Below are positions 26,525 to 35,429 of a stretch of DNA of 36,154 bases, in pieces. Position numbers and translations under genes: made by a program. Below the pieces are notes generated by a model. It saw nothing but the letters and a program-made list of their open reading frames with translations, was not told the origin of the DNA and searched no databases. This DNA comes from Nitrosomonas sp. (GTDB lineage Bacteria > Pseudomonadota > Gammaproteobacteria > Burkholderiales > Nitrosomonadaceae), in NCBI GenBank assembly GCA_008015565.1, contig SSFV01000092.1:1-36154 (forward strand), in the 5' to 3' direction. Position 1 is the stretch's first letter; the number at the start of each line of letters is the position of its first letter.

Positions 26525-27484
26525 CTAGCTCTGGTGTTTATCTGCAGATTCGGTACCCATTGCTTGTTCATGCCGTTCAATAAAATCCTTAGTGCTATCG
26601 ATGCCCCGCAATTGCAACACATAGTTACGCACGGCGGCCTCCACTAACACTGCAAGATTTCTTCCCGCAGCAACAGGAATAATGACTTTGCGAATGTCGA
26701 CATTCATAATATTTTCGTTCAAATTACTAAGGGGTAGCCGCTCCAATAATCTGGCATCCGTTCCACCGCTATTTTGGAGATGAACGATCAGCTTCATATT
26801 TTTATGGCGACGAACCGCAGTCTCACCGAAAATCGTTCGAATATTCAACATACCCAAACCGCGTACTTCCAGATAATCTCTTAAAATTGGGGGACAACGG
26901 CCTTCTAGCGTTTCAGGAGCAATGCGGCGTAATTCCACGACATCATCAGCAACCAACCCATGACCTCGACTGATTAATTCAAGAGCCAGTTCACTTTTAC
27001 CTACACCGCTCTCCGCCGTTATCATGACGCCCATACCTAGAACATCCAGCAATACACCATGCAAAGTACACGAAGGTGCCAAAACAATACCCAAGTAGGT
27101 ACGAATCACCCAGGTAATTTCAAGGCTGGGATAAGGCGAGCACCATAATGGAATATTCGAAGAACTTGCCATGTTAAATATTGCAACCGGAACTTCTGCA
27201 TTATCGGCAACAATAATACAGGCCGGATTACTCTGTATAAGCTGATTCAGTTTCTTCTCAAGTGAGGCAGGTTCAAGCTTACTTAGATAATGAATTTCAT
27301 CACTGCTGATGACTTGAATCCAATCCGGGTGAATGAAATTCAAGTGACCGATTACACCTTGGCCGGATTTTGCAATCGCTTCATCACTGAGCTCAATAAC
27401 ACCACCGCTCTGCCCTGCTATCCAAGTCAAGCCAAGCTTCTCTTTTTTATCCTCAAATAATTGCGCAACACTAATTCGTGACAT
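26525..27484 (-). CDS. hprK: HPr kinase/phosphorylase
   Basis: The 319-residue protein has the family N-domain and a P-loop in GVMITAESGVGKSELAL (~150-166), then GHGLVADD and the signature RGLGMLNIRTIFGE. It phosphorylates or dephosphorylates HPr-like protein NPr at Ser. Its start overlaps the ptsN end by 14 bp, giving coupled expression. HPr and Enzyme I are not in the window. In proteobacteria this gene goes with an incomplete, regulatory PTS, which fits here. Confidence 0.95.
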   Translation of the reverse strand: MSRISVAQLFEDKKEKLGLTWIAGQSGGVIELSDEAIAKSGQGVIGHLNFIHPDWIQVISSDEIHYLSKLEPASLEKKLNQLIQSNPACIIVADNAEVPVAIFNMASSSNIPLWCSPYPSLEITWVIRTYLGIVLAPSCTLHGVLLDVLGMGVMITAESGVGKSELALELISRGHGLVADDVVELRRIAPETLEGRCPPILRDYLEVRGLGMLNIRTIFGETAVRRHKNMKLIVHLQNSGGTDARLLERLPLSNLNENIMNVDIRKVIIPVAAGRNLAVLVEAAVRNYVLQLRGIDSTKDFIERHEQAMGTESADKHQS

Positions 27485-27938
27485 TCGGTTCCCAATCAGC
27501 GATCAGTTTATGAATGGCCGTCGCATCTTTACTACGTAAGATATTATCTCGAAACTGTTTATCACTAAACATTTGCGCCAATTCGCTTAAAATTTGCAAG
27601 TGTTTATCGGTAGCTTTCTCCGGTACCAGTAAAATGCAAGCGATATTAACGGGCTGACCATCAGGCGCATCAAATGGAATAGCTTCTTTCATCGTTACCA
27701 GAGCTGCAACTGCTTCTCGCAATCCTTTAATGCGTCCGTGTGGGATCGCAACGCCTTGTCCCAATCCTGTCGAACCCAGTTTTTCACGTGCAAATAAACT
27801 ATCAAAAACCTGGCTTCGTGCAATCTGGTTAGTATTTTCAAATAACAGTCCCGCTTGTTCAAATACACGCTTCTTGCTTGCTACATCTAAATCAACGATA
27901 ACATTGGACGGGGGTAATAACTGTGAAATCAAATTCAT
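27471..27938 (-). CDS. ptsN: Nitrogen PTS EIIA-type protein PtsN
   Basis: 155 residues from the ATG at 27938 (MNLISQLLPP); a start 7 codons earlier is less like the family. The active His is in GVAIPHGR (H67). EIIA-Ntr is phosphorylated by the nitrogen PTS and regulates other proteins rather than sugar uptake. It lies between hpf and hprK, the normal order with rpoN. Confidence 0.95.
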   Translation of the reverse strand: MNLISQLLPPSNVIVDLDVASKKRVFEQAGLLFENTNQIARSQVFDSLFAREKLGSTGLGQGVAIPHGRIKGLREAVAALVTMKEAIPFDAPDGQPVNIACILLVPEKATDKHLQILSELAQMFSDKQFRDNILRSKDATAIHKLIADWEPNVTN

Positions 27939-28034
27939 AAGTAAAATTAATTCAGACAAATACTAAACATGCCATGCTAAATAGCATCAATAAACACGCG
28001 AACATTATTATCGCCGCACCGCATAAATGATTTT

Positions 28035-28361
28035 TCATTCCTCAAATTCTTGGTCTTTTAACGCTCCATGATTACGACGTTCAAGGTTTTTTTCTTTGTG
28101 TTTCAGAATCTGACGATCCAGTTTGTCTACAAGACTGTCAATGGACGCATACATATCTTCACTATCGGTCTCGACAAAAATATCTTTGCCGCGTACATGA
28201 ACATTTGCTTCCGCTTTTTGTTTCAGTTTTTCAACCGACAAAATAACACTCACATCAATAACATGGTCGAAATGCCGCGTGATTTTACTGATTTTTGAAA
28301 TAACATAGTCACGCATAGCATCGGTTATTTCCACATGATTACCGGTAAGTTTAAGGTTCAT
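28035..28361 (-). CDS. hpf: Ribosome hibernation-promoting factor
   Basis: The 108-residue protein starts MNLKLTGNHVEITDAMRDYV and has HVRGKDIFVETDSEDMYASIDSLVDKLDRQILKHKEK, as in short HPF/YfiA. It binds the 30S decoding region in resting cells to make inactive ribosomes. It begins 17 bp after rpoN ends, with a good AAGGAAG site. Confidence 0.95.
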   Translation of the reverse strand: MNLKLTGNHVEITDAMRDYVISKISKITRHFDHVIDVSVILSVEKLKQKAEANVHVRGKDIFVETDSEDMYASIDSLVDKLDRQILKHKEKNLERRNHGALKDQEFEE

Positions 28362-28378
28362 TATTCTTCCTTTTTTAA

Positions 28379-29833
28379 TTAAAATGATTTGCGAAGACTT
28401 GCTGCAGGAATTTGTAGTGACTCTCGATATTTTGCAATCGTTCTTCGAGCAATAACAATGCCCTGCTGTTCAAGAATATCCGCAATTTTGTTATCGCTCA
28501 GTGGCTTCTTTGAATTTTCTTCGTGTATAAGTTGTTTAATCAAAGCACGAATGGCTGTGGCCGAGCACGCTCCGCCTGAATCTGTCGCTACATGACTGCA
28601 AAAGAAATATTTAAGCTCAAAAATACCACGCGGGGTCAGCATAAATTTTTGAGTAGTCACACGTGATACCGTAGATTCGTGCAAATTCAATACTTCTGCA
28701 ATCTCTCTTAATATCATCGGACGCATAGCTACTTCACCGTGTTCAAAGAATTGCTGCTGCCGCGCTACAATAGCATTGGCTACATTCAAAATCGTTGTTG
28801 ATCGTTGGTGGATGTTCTTAATTAACCACTTGGCTTCATTTAATTGATTAGCTAGCGTACTGGGTGAGTTATAGCGCGCTTCCTTTAATATGTTAGCATA
28901 CAGTTGATTGATCCTAAGCTTTGGAAGTGCATCGGTATTGAGATTCGCAACCCAAATTCCATTATTTTTAGTAACTGTAACATCTGGCACAACATAGCGT
29001 TCGCTTTGAAAACTGAATTCAGCGCCTGGCTTGGGGTTCAGCTTGGTAATCAGTTTTTGGATAGCGCGCAGAGCTTCATCCTTGCATCCCACTAAGCGCT
29101 TAATTTGATTAAAATCATGTGATGCAAGCACTTTCAAATGCTCCTGGACTACTTTTAGCGCTTGATCACGATATGCTGTGTCATCAGGCATCAGTTGCAG
29201 TTGCAATACCAAGCATTCCTGTAAATTTCTTGCACCTATACCAGGCGGATCAAGGTTCTGCAAGATTTTCAATGCGTTCTCCAAATCATTTAAACTGATA
29301 TTAAGCTCAAAAGGAAGCATTTCCAGCAATTCGTCCAAAGACTGGAGTAAGTAGCCATCATCATCCAGACTATCAATCAATAAACCGATTATTCTTTTTT
29401 GACGATCGGAAATGTGATTCAAACATGATGCTTGCGTATTCAAATACTCGCGTAAACTTGCTGGTTTAGCAGGAATTTGCGTCATCCCATATTCATCATC
29501 GTCAAGCGCGCCATATGGAGAAGAACTCTCCTGATACCATTCCAAATCATTCTCACTCCGTTCTTCGGGAGGAATTTTATCGTCGGTACCAGCCATTTCG
29601 GTTGAGGGACTTTCGTGCCCTGTTAAATCATCAGTAGCGGAATTCACTGGCGGGCAGTCTGGCACATGCGCATTCCAATCTTCACTTAATTCCAATAATG
29701 GATTTTCTTGCACAATACGCTCAATCTCTTGATTTATTTCAAGCGTTGATAATTGCAGCAATCGTATTGATTGCTGCAATTGCGGCGTAAGTTTAAGTTG
29801 CTGAGACAGCTTTAGATGAAGCGTTGGTTTCAT
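28379..29833 (-). CDS. rpoN: RNA polymerase sigma-54 factor
   Basis: The 484-residue protein has the Gln/Leu-rich region I (QQLKLTPQLQQSIRLLQLS, ~11-29), an acidic region II (~50-105), the core-binding region, the ESTVSRVTTQKF helix-turn-helix, and the RpoN box ARRTIAKYRE (462-471). It recognises -24/-12 promoters and needs an enhancer-binding activator. It is 50 bp after lptB in the classic order. Confidence 0.97.
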   Translation of the reverse strand: MKPTLHLKLSQQLKLTPQLQQSIRLLQLSTLEINQEIERIVQENPLLELSEDWNAHVPDCPPVNSATDDLTGHESPSTEMAGTDDKIPPEERSENDLEWYQESSSPYGALDDDEYGMTQIPAKPASLREYLNTQASCLNHISDRQKRIIGLLIDSLDDDGYLLQSLDELLEMLPFELNISLNDLENALKILQNLDPPGIGARNLQECLVLQLQLMPDDTAYRDQALKVVQEHLKVLASHDFNQIKRLVGCKDEALRAIQKLITKLNPKPGAEFSFQSERYVVPDVTVTKNNGIWVANLNTDALPKLRINQLYANILKEARYNSPSTLANQLNEAKWLIKNIHQRSTTILNVANAIVARQQQFFEHGEVAMRPMILREIAEVLNLHESTVSRVTTQKFMLTPRGIFELKYFFCSHVATDSGGACSATAIRALIKQLIHEENSKKPLSDNKIADILEQQGIVIARRTIAKYRESLQIPAASLRKSF

Positions 29834-29883
29834 GATTAAAAATAGACGGTTAGGACTTGTTCATTGTATTCGCCGATTACAAT

Positions 29884-30606
29884 CTACAACCGGAAGTGCT
29901 CTCCCAAATAAACTTCTCTAACTTGTTCATTGTCAATAATTTCTTCAGGTTTACCCTTAGCAAGTACTTGTCCTTCACTGATAATATAGGCTCGATCGCA
30001 AATACCTAATGTCTCACGAACATTATGATCAGTAATCAGCACCCCAATCTTTCGTTCTTTAAGAAAAGCAACTACTTTCTGTATATCCAGAACAGCAATT
30101 GGATCAACGCCGGCAAATGGTTCATCAAGCAAAATAAAACGTGGTTGCGAAGCTAAAGCGCGCGCTATTTCGACACGACGGCGCTCTCCGCCGGACAAAC
30201 TAATTGCAGAATTATTACGTAAATGGCTAATATGCAAATCGTGTAATAAACCATCTAAATGCCGTTGTTTTGCTTCATCATCGAGATTTTGCAGTTCTAA
30301 TACCGCGAGAATATTTTCTTCGACTGTTAAGCGTCTGAAAATGGATGCTTCTTGAGGCAAATAACTCAAACCAAGCTTTGCTCTCTGATGAATAGGGAGC
30401 TGGCTCAAATCTTGATCGTCCAGAAATATCGTCCCGCCATCGAGTGGCACAAGACCAACGATCATATAAAAACATGTGGTTTTTCCTGCGCCATTCGGTC
30501 CCAAAAGACCGATAACTTCACCGCTATTGAGTGAAAAGGATGCATCTTTTACAACAGTGCGCGCTTTATAACGCTTTTTTAAATTATTAGCTTTTAATTC
30601 ACTCAT
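29884..30606 (-). CDS. lptB: LPS export ABC transporter ATP-binding protein LptB
   Basis: The 240-residue ATPase has Walker [10 protein letters not shown] (36-44), signature [16 protein letters not shown], and Walker [14 protein letters not shown]. The end [10 protein letters not shown] is typical of LptB. With LptF and LptG, not in the window, it drives LPS from the inner membrane onto LptC-LptA. It is 49 bp after lptA. Confidence 0.97.
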   Translation of the reverse strand: MSELKANNLKKRYKARTVVKDASFSLNSGEVIGLLGPNGAGKTTCFYMIVGLVPLDGGTIFLDDQDLSQLPIHQRAKLGLSYLPQEASIFRRLTVEENILAVLELQNLDDEAKQRHLDGLLHDLHISHLRNNSAISLSGGERRRVEIARALASQPRFILLDEPFAGVDPIAVLDIQKVVAFLKERKIGVLITDHNVRETLGICDRAYIISEGQVLAKGKPEEIIDNEQVREVYLGEHFRL

Positions 30607-30655
30607 TGCCTGGAATGATCTGTATTCTTAGTGCAATGTTAATTAATTAACCGGG

Positions 30656-31186
30656 CTACTCAGATTTATCTTTAGGTTGAATGGTGATACGCACACGCTT
30701 GTCTGGCCCCGTTAAGTCGCCGCGTTCTTTACTGCCAATTACCTTAAAGAATTCAGTATTCATATCGTAAGAAATGTAATCACCATGTACTTCATCAAAA
30801 CCACGCTTCAGTCGTGCTTGCCGGAATAATTCAATTTTATCTGTTTTACTATCGTACTCAACTCTCTGACTCCATCCTTCAACATATTCATCTAAACCAT
30901 CGCGCTTTTGACGGAAACTCACGAGATCCCCAATCGCCGTTGCTTGTTTGAATCCATTAAGATCCTCTTTCATAATTACCTTATCAGCACTAATCCGCAT
31001 AGTGCCTTGAGTTAGAATTACATTCCCGGTAAATATACTGACTCGAGTAGCTTCTTTGCGGTTAACATCTTCAACCGTAGCGCGATCAGCTTCAAGGTAG
31101 AGAGGCTTCTTCCGGTCCGCTCGCTCAGCCATTGCCGGCTGTATGCATAACAACCCGGATAGCCATATAATAAAAATAAATTTCAT
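30656..31186 (-). CDS. lptA: LPS transport periplasmic protein LptA
   Basis: The 176-residue protein has a signal peptide (FIFIIWLSGLLCIQPAMA, cut near residue 20) and then the OstA/LptA domain: LYLEADRATVEDVNRKEAT, FTGNVILTQGTMRISADKV. LptA forms the beta-jellyroll bridge across the periplasm. It starts 9 bp after lptC. Confidence 0.93.
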   Translation of the reverse strand: MKFIFIIWLSGLLCIQPAMAERADRKKPLYLEADRATVEDVNRKEATRVSIFTGNVILTQGTMRISADKVIMKEDLNGFKQATAIGDLVSFRQKRDGLDEYVEGWSQRVEYDSKTDKIELFRQARLKRGFDEVHGDYISYDMNTEFFKVIGSKERGDLTGPDKRVRITIQPKDKSE

Positions 31187-31195
31187 TTATCTTAA

Positions 31196-31762
31196 TTACT
31201 TGTTATCGACTGCTTTTACTCGTGACAAGAGTTCGATGATTCCAGTCTGATTATTCAATTCCATTCCGGTCGCATTAATCGTGGTATTCAACTTGGTAAT
31301 CTTTACCGCCTGATCTGTCTTAACCAATCCTTCATCCGGAATAATATGCAAAAAATGAGTCACCAAAGTAATTTTACCGCTTTCATCATCAGCTCCTCTT
31401 ATTGCCGTAACATTATCTGACAAAAAAACATCCTTGCCTTTATTTCTAATTTCCGCGCGCTCCGCTTTAATGCGCATCAGTGGTTTTACGGGTTCAGTAT
31501 TGATAAAATTAACATTTTCCATTTGTGTGATTTCATCGGCCACAAAGTGCAATAACTTCTCAGCGGTAAATTTTCGCTGTGTTGCTGTTGCATATTCCAT
31601 TCGTATACCAGACAGATCTTCAGCGATATAATCCGGATTCTGAAATAAACCGCTATCATTTGCCTGATCGGACGGTCGAGTAATTTGATCCAACCACCAT
31701 GTTAGTAACAGCAGAAAAATAAAAACAACCAGAAAAAAACTAATATGCAGTCGGCTATGCAT
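31196..31762 (-). CDS. lptC: LPS export protein LptC
   Basis: The 188-residue protein has one N-terminal membrane anchor (~7-25, ISFFLVVFIFLLLLTWWL) and a periplasmic domain with YIAEDLSGIRMEYA and AERAEIRNKGKDVFLSDNVTAIR, in keeping with LptC. It receives LPS from LptBFG and passes it to LptA. It is the first gene of the operon, with a 203-bp promoter gap shared with nadA. The kds genes often found upstream are absent. Confidence 0.92.
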   Translation of the reverse strand: MHSRLHISFFLVVFIFLLLLTWWLDQITRPSDQANDSGLFQNPDYIAEDLSGIRMEYATATQRKFTAEKLLHFVADEITQMENVNFINTEPVKPLMRIKAERAEIRNKGKDVFLSDNVTAIRGADDESGKITLVTHFLHIIPDEGLVKTDQAVKITKLNTTINATGMELNNQTGIIELLSRVKAVDNK

Positions 31763-31965
31763 GAAAAATGCGAATTATAAAATTATTCCAACATATTCAC
31801 TATTTAACTAAAAAACTATTTTATTGAATTATATAAGAAGTAAACCTTCTAACTTACCAATAGATTTTTGTATGATCCATCATGAGTTGCATTAAATGTA
31901 AACTTGGGCTTTATATTGTATTTAATATTGTGTTTTTTTAACTCATATTTATAAAGAAATATAGC

Positions 31966-33063
31966 ATGCGTGCAGAAGCTTTAGAATTTGAAAATTACGA
32001 TCAGTTACAAGACGAGATATGTGCAGAGCGTATCATCGCCGCAAAAAATGCATTAGGAAAACGCGCAGTTATTCTCGCACACCACTATCAACGCGCCGAT
32101 GTATACCGTCATGCCGATTTAACAGGAGACTCCTTAAAACTCTCGTTTCTGGCAGCCCAAACCGATGCCGATTATTTGGTTTTTTGCGGCGTTCACTTTA
32201 TGGCAGAAGTTGCAGACATACTTTCTAGTCCGCAACAAATCGCCATATTGCCGGATATGGCGGCGGGTTGCTCAATGGCGGACATGGCTAATCTTGCCAA
32301 TGTTGAACGCGCTTGGCGCGAGCTTTCAGAATTGCTTAATCCCGATGAAGTAATCACCCCTGTCACATACATAAATTCCGCAGCAGACCTTAAAGCATTC
32401 TGCGGAGAACATGGCGGTATAGTTTGCACATCGAGTAATGCTGGAAAAGTCTTGGAATGGTCATTTAAGCAACGTGAAAAAGTTTTGTTTTTCCCTGATC
32501 AACATCTTGGACGCTGGAGTGGATATCAACTTGGCATACCACTTGAAGAAATGCCCGTATGGAATTTTGATGAACCAATGGGCGGATTAACTGCAGAACA
32601 AATTAAAAAAGCTAAAATTTTATTGTGGAAAGGCCATTGTTCAGTGCATCAAATGTTCCAACCGCAACACATTATCCGTTTCCGTAATCAATATCCGGAT
32701 GGTATTGTCATTTCACATCCGGAATGTAACTTTGAAGTCTGCAAAGCATCGGATTTTGTCGGCTCAACCGAATACATCATTAAAACTATCGCGTCAGCAA
32801 AAAGTGGCACGCGTTGGCTGGTTGGCACTGAATTGAATCTTGTGAGCCGTATTACTGAGGAATTCAAATCGCAAGGAAAAATTGTTCAATTCATGTCACC
32901 GATGGTGTGTATGTGTTCAACGATGGCGCGGATCGACCCTCAGCATCTTGCCTGGGCCCTGGAAAACTTGGTTAAAGGAAATGCTGTTAACCAAATAAAA
33001 GTTCCCAGAGAAGAAGCTGAACTAGCGAGATTGGCATTGGATAGAATGCTCGAGATTTCATAG
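31966..33063 (+). CDS. nadA: Quinolinate synthase NadA
   Basis: The 365-residue enzyme shows VILAHHYQRADVY near the start and three iron-sulfur Cys sites: VFCGVHFMAEVAD, VCTSSNAGK and VCMCSTMARI. Length fits the group of ~350 residues. It makes quinolinate from iminoaspartate and DHAP with a [4Fe-4S] cluster, in NAD synthesis. It is divergent from lptC. Confidence 0.97.
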   Translation: MRAEALEFENYDQLQDEICAERIIAAKNALGKRAVILAHHYQRADVYRHADLTGDSLKLSFLAAQTDADYLVFCGVHFMAEVADILSSPQQIAILPDMAAGCSMADMANLANVERAWRELSELLNPDEVITPVTYINSAADLKAFCGEHGGIVCTSSNAGKVLEWSFKQREKVLFFPDQHLGRWSGYQLGIPLEEMPVWNFDEPMGGLTAEQIKKAKILLWKGHCSVHQMFQPQHIIRFRNQYPDGIVISHPECNFEVCKASDFVGSTEYIIKTIASAKSGTRWLVGTELNLVSRITEEFKSQGKIVQFMSPMVCMCSTMARIDPQHLAWALENLVKGNAVNQIKVPREEAELARLALDRMLEIS

Positions 33064-33074
33064 AAAAGGCTTCC

Positions 33075-33182
33075 ATGACGAATAATTTGCGCACCGCCAA
33101 CCTCAACCTTGCGCAAAATTCACTCCTTACTCATGTCGGTGAATCATCAATTGCATTAACATGGCGTATCTTTTCAGCATGA
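33075..33182 (+). CDS. Possible 35-codon leader ORF before the cardiolipin synthase gene
   Basis: An ATG at 33075 with AAAAGG upstream opens a 35-residue frame (starts MTNNLRTANLN) whose TGA overlaps the next ATG as ATGA. This is a typical translational-coupling junction. The peptide resembles nothing I know. It may be a real small gene, a leader, or a chance frame. Confidence 0.3.
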   Translation: MTNNLRTANLNLAQNSLLTHVGESSIALTWRIFSA

Positions 33183-34351
33183 GAACTCTTTGTTATGTTG
33201 AGAATAATGAGATCACTTTACTGCAAAATGGCGATGAATACTTTCCGCAATTAAAAGCTGCTATTGATAGATCACAGATAGAAATACATCTTGAAGTTTA
33301 TATTTTTGAATACGATGCTATCGGTATAAAAATTATAGAAGCACTAAAAAAAGCAGTACAGCGTGGTGTATCCGTTCATCTCCTGATTGATGGCTTTGGA
33401 TCGCAAAATCTTCCTCCAATTGAAATCAATAATATGCTTCAATCCGGCATTAAGTTGCTAATATTCAGACCGGAATTTAGTTTCTCTTTGCCGCGGCGTC
33501 ACCGCTTGCGCCGTATGCATCGCAAGATAGCTATTATCGATGCAGAAATTGCTTTCGTTGGTGGAATTAACATCATTGACGATCGACATAACCCGGAAGG
33601 ACTTACGCCGCGTTTTGATTATGCTGTTACCATCAAAGGCCCTCTACTTATTCAAATTTATGCAGCGGTAAAACATTTATGGAAAGTAGTGGCATGGGCG
33701 CATTTAAAGAAACGTTGGACCCCTCCACCCGTTCTTACACCAAGCAATAATCCTTATGGTAATCAGAAAGCTGCCTTTGTCATTCGGGATAACTGGCGCC
33801 ACCGCCATGATATTGAACATGCCTACCTAAATGCCATTCAACACGCTCGAACTGAGATCATAATTGCCAGTGCTTATTTTTTGCCTGGAAGAAAGTTTAG
33901 TAACGCCCTGAAAAATGCTGCTCAACGTGGAGTCAAGGTTGTACTTTTATTACAAGGTAAAATTGAGTATCGCCTCCAATATCATGCAACCCAGGCACTC
34001 TATGAAAATCTCTTGCAAGCTGGAATAAAAATTTATGAATACCACCGTAGTTACTTACATGCCAAAGTTGCCGTGATCGATCAATATTGGGCTACAGTTG
34101 GATCTTCCAATATTGATCCTTTCAGCTTGCTATTGGCACGCGAAGCCAATATTTTCGTCGAAGATCATCAATTTGCCAGTGAATTAAGAACAAGTTTGAA
34201 AATTGCAATTACGCAGGAATCATTATGTATCGCTTCAACTGACAAAGGCTTTATGTCATGGCGAAGGCTCATTACAAACTGGTTGAGCTTTTATATTGTT
34301 CGCATTATACAAGGTATACTAGGCTATGATTGGTATGACAATATCCGGTAA
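33179..34351 (+). CDS. Cardiolipin synthase ClsB-like (phospholipase D family)
   Basis: 390 residues from the ATG at 33179 (MRTLCYVENNEITLLQNG), which aligns with the start of E. coli ClsB; an ATG at 33161 adds six. It has two HxKxxxxD motifs: MHRKIAIIDAEIAFVGG (~112) and LHAKVAVIDQYWATVGSSN (~293). ClsB makes cardiolipin from phosphatidylglycerol, and can use phosphatidylethanolamine in some cases. No membrane helices at the N-terminus, unlike ClsA. It is cotranscribed with nothing obvious; Sua5 follows after 31 bp. Confidence 0.92.
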   Translation: MRTLCYVENNEITLLQNGDEYFPQLKAAIDRSQIEIHLEVYIFEYDAIGIKIIEALKKAVQRGVSVHLLIDGFGSQNLPPIEINNMLQSGIKLLIFRPEFSFSLPRRHRLRRMHRKIAIIDAEIAFVGGINIIDDRHNPEGLTPRFDYAVTIKGPLLIQIYAAVKHLWKVVAWAHLKKRWTPPPVLTPSNNPYGNQKAAFVIRDNWRHRHDIEHAYLNAIQHARTEIIIASAYFLPGRKFSNALKNAAQRGVKVVLLLQGKIEYRLQYHATQALYENLLQAGIKIYEYHRSYLHAKVAVIDQYWATVGSSNIDPFSLLLAREANIFVEDHQFASELRTSLKIAITQESLCIASTDKGFMSWRRLITNWLSFYIVRIIQGILGYDWYDNIR

Positions 34352-34382
34352 TTTTCAATAAATCCAATACGCATCAAATTTA

Positions 34383-35420
34383 ATGAAGCAAGTACAACAC
34401 GCGCGCAATAAAGCAAAATTAACACCAAAACAACAAGAGCATGTAACTACAGCTGCGCGAATTCTTAATCAAGGCGGTACGGTCGCATTTCCTACCGAAA
34501 CTGTTTACGGTCTCGGTGCAGATGTAAACAATCCCATTGCAGTCAGAAAAATTTATGACATAAAGCAGCGTCCTCCCGATCATCCCCTTATTGTGCATAT
34601 TGGCGATATCTCGCAGTTGAAATATTGGGCACAGGCTATACCTGAATCAGCTTGGAAATTGGCATATACATTTTGGCCCGGTCCATTGACATTAATTTTG
34701 CAACGCAGCCATCAAGTACCCGACAGTGTCACAGGCGGTCAGAATACTGTAGGCATACGGATACCAGCGCACCCAATCGCACTGGCGTTACTCAGTGAAC
34801 TTGGATCTGGGAAAGCATTAGCTGCACCATCTGCCAATCGCTTTGGACGCATTAGCCCGACCACCGCCTTGCATGTGCAGCAAGAATTAGGTGAAAAAGT
34901 CGATATGATTCTCGAAGGCGGCGCTTGTGAAGTAGGTTTGGAAAGCACTATTGTATGCTTTGATAAACAATTAGTTAAAATACTGCGTCCGGGCGGAATT
35001 ACTGGGCCTGAACTTGAAATGGCACTAAATTTACCGGTTAATTTGGCATCTGCTACCAAACAAACTATGCGTGCCCCCGGATTGCTACCTGCGCATTATG
35101 CACCGGTAACTCCGCTGAGAATTTACCCTGCGGAACAAATATGGCAGCAGGCTATCATATTAACTGCACAAAAATTCCGAATACTTGTTATGACTTGGTC
35201 GAACGCCGATAAATCACAGTTTCCAGATAAAACCATCGAACACTGTGCCATGCCGGCGGACCCCATTGCTTATGGCAAACAATTATATGCAAGATTACGT
35301 CAATTCGATGAAGAAGCATTTGATTATCTATTGATTGAATCTCCCCCTAGTCACCCAAGCTGGCTGGCTATCGCAGATCGGCTACAACGCGCCAGCAATC
35401 ATTCCTCTAACAAATATTGA
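34383..35420 (+). CDS. L-threonylcarbamoyladenylate synthase, Sua5-type
   Basis: The 345-residue protein has a YrdC domain (~20-205; FPTETVYGLGADV, KQRPPDHPLIVHI, FWPGPLTLIL, AAPSANRFGRISPT, STIV) and a C-terminal Sua5 domain (~225-340; APGLLPAHYAPVTPL). It makes threonylcarbamoyl-AMP from Thr, bicarbonate and ATP for the t6A base of tRNAs. The two-domain form differs from the single-domain TsaC of E. coli. It ends 9 bp before the HAD gene. Confidence 0.93.
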   Translation: MKQVQHARNKAKLTPKQQEHVTTAARILNQGGTVAFPTETVYGLGADVNNPIAVRKIYDIKQRPPDHPLIVHIGDISQLKYWAQAIPESAWKLAYTFWPGPLTLILQRSHQVPDSVTGGQNTVGIRIPAHPIALALLSELGSGKALAAPSANRFGRISPTTALHVQQELGEKVDMILEGGACEVGLESTIVCFDKQLVKILRPGGITGPELEMALNLPVNLASATKQTMRAPGLLPAHYAPVTPLRIYPAEQIWQQAIILTAQKFRILVMTWSNADKSQFPDKTIEHCAMPADPIAYGKQLYARLRQFDEEAFDYLLIESPPSHPSWLAIADRLQRASNHSSNKY

Positions 35421-35429
35421 GTTATCGTT

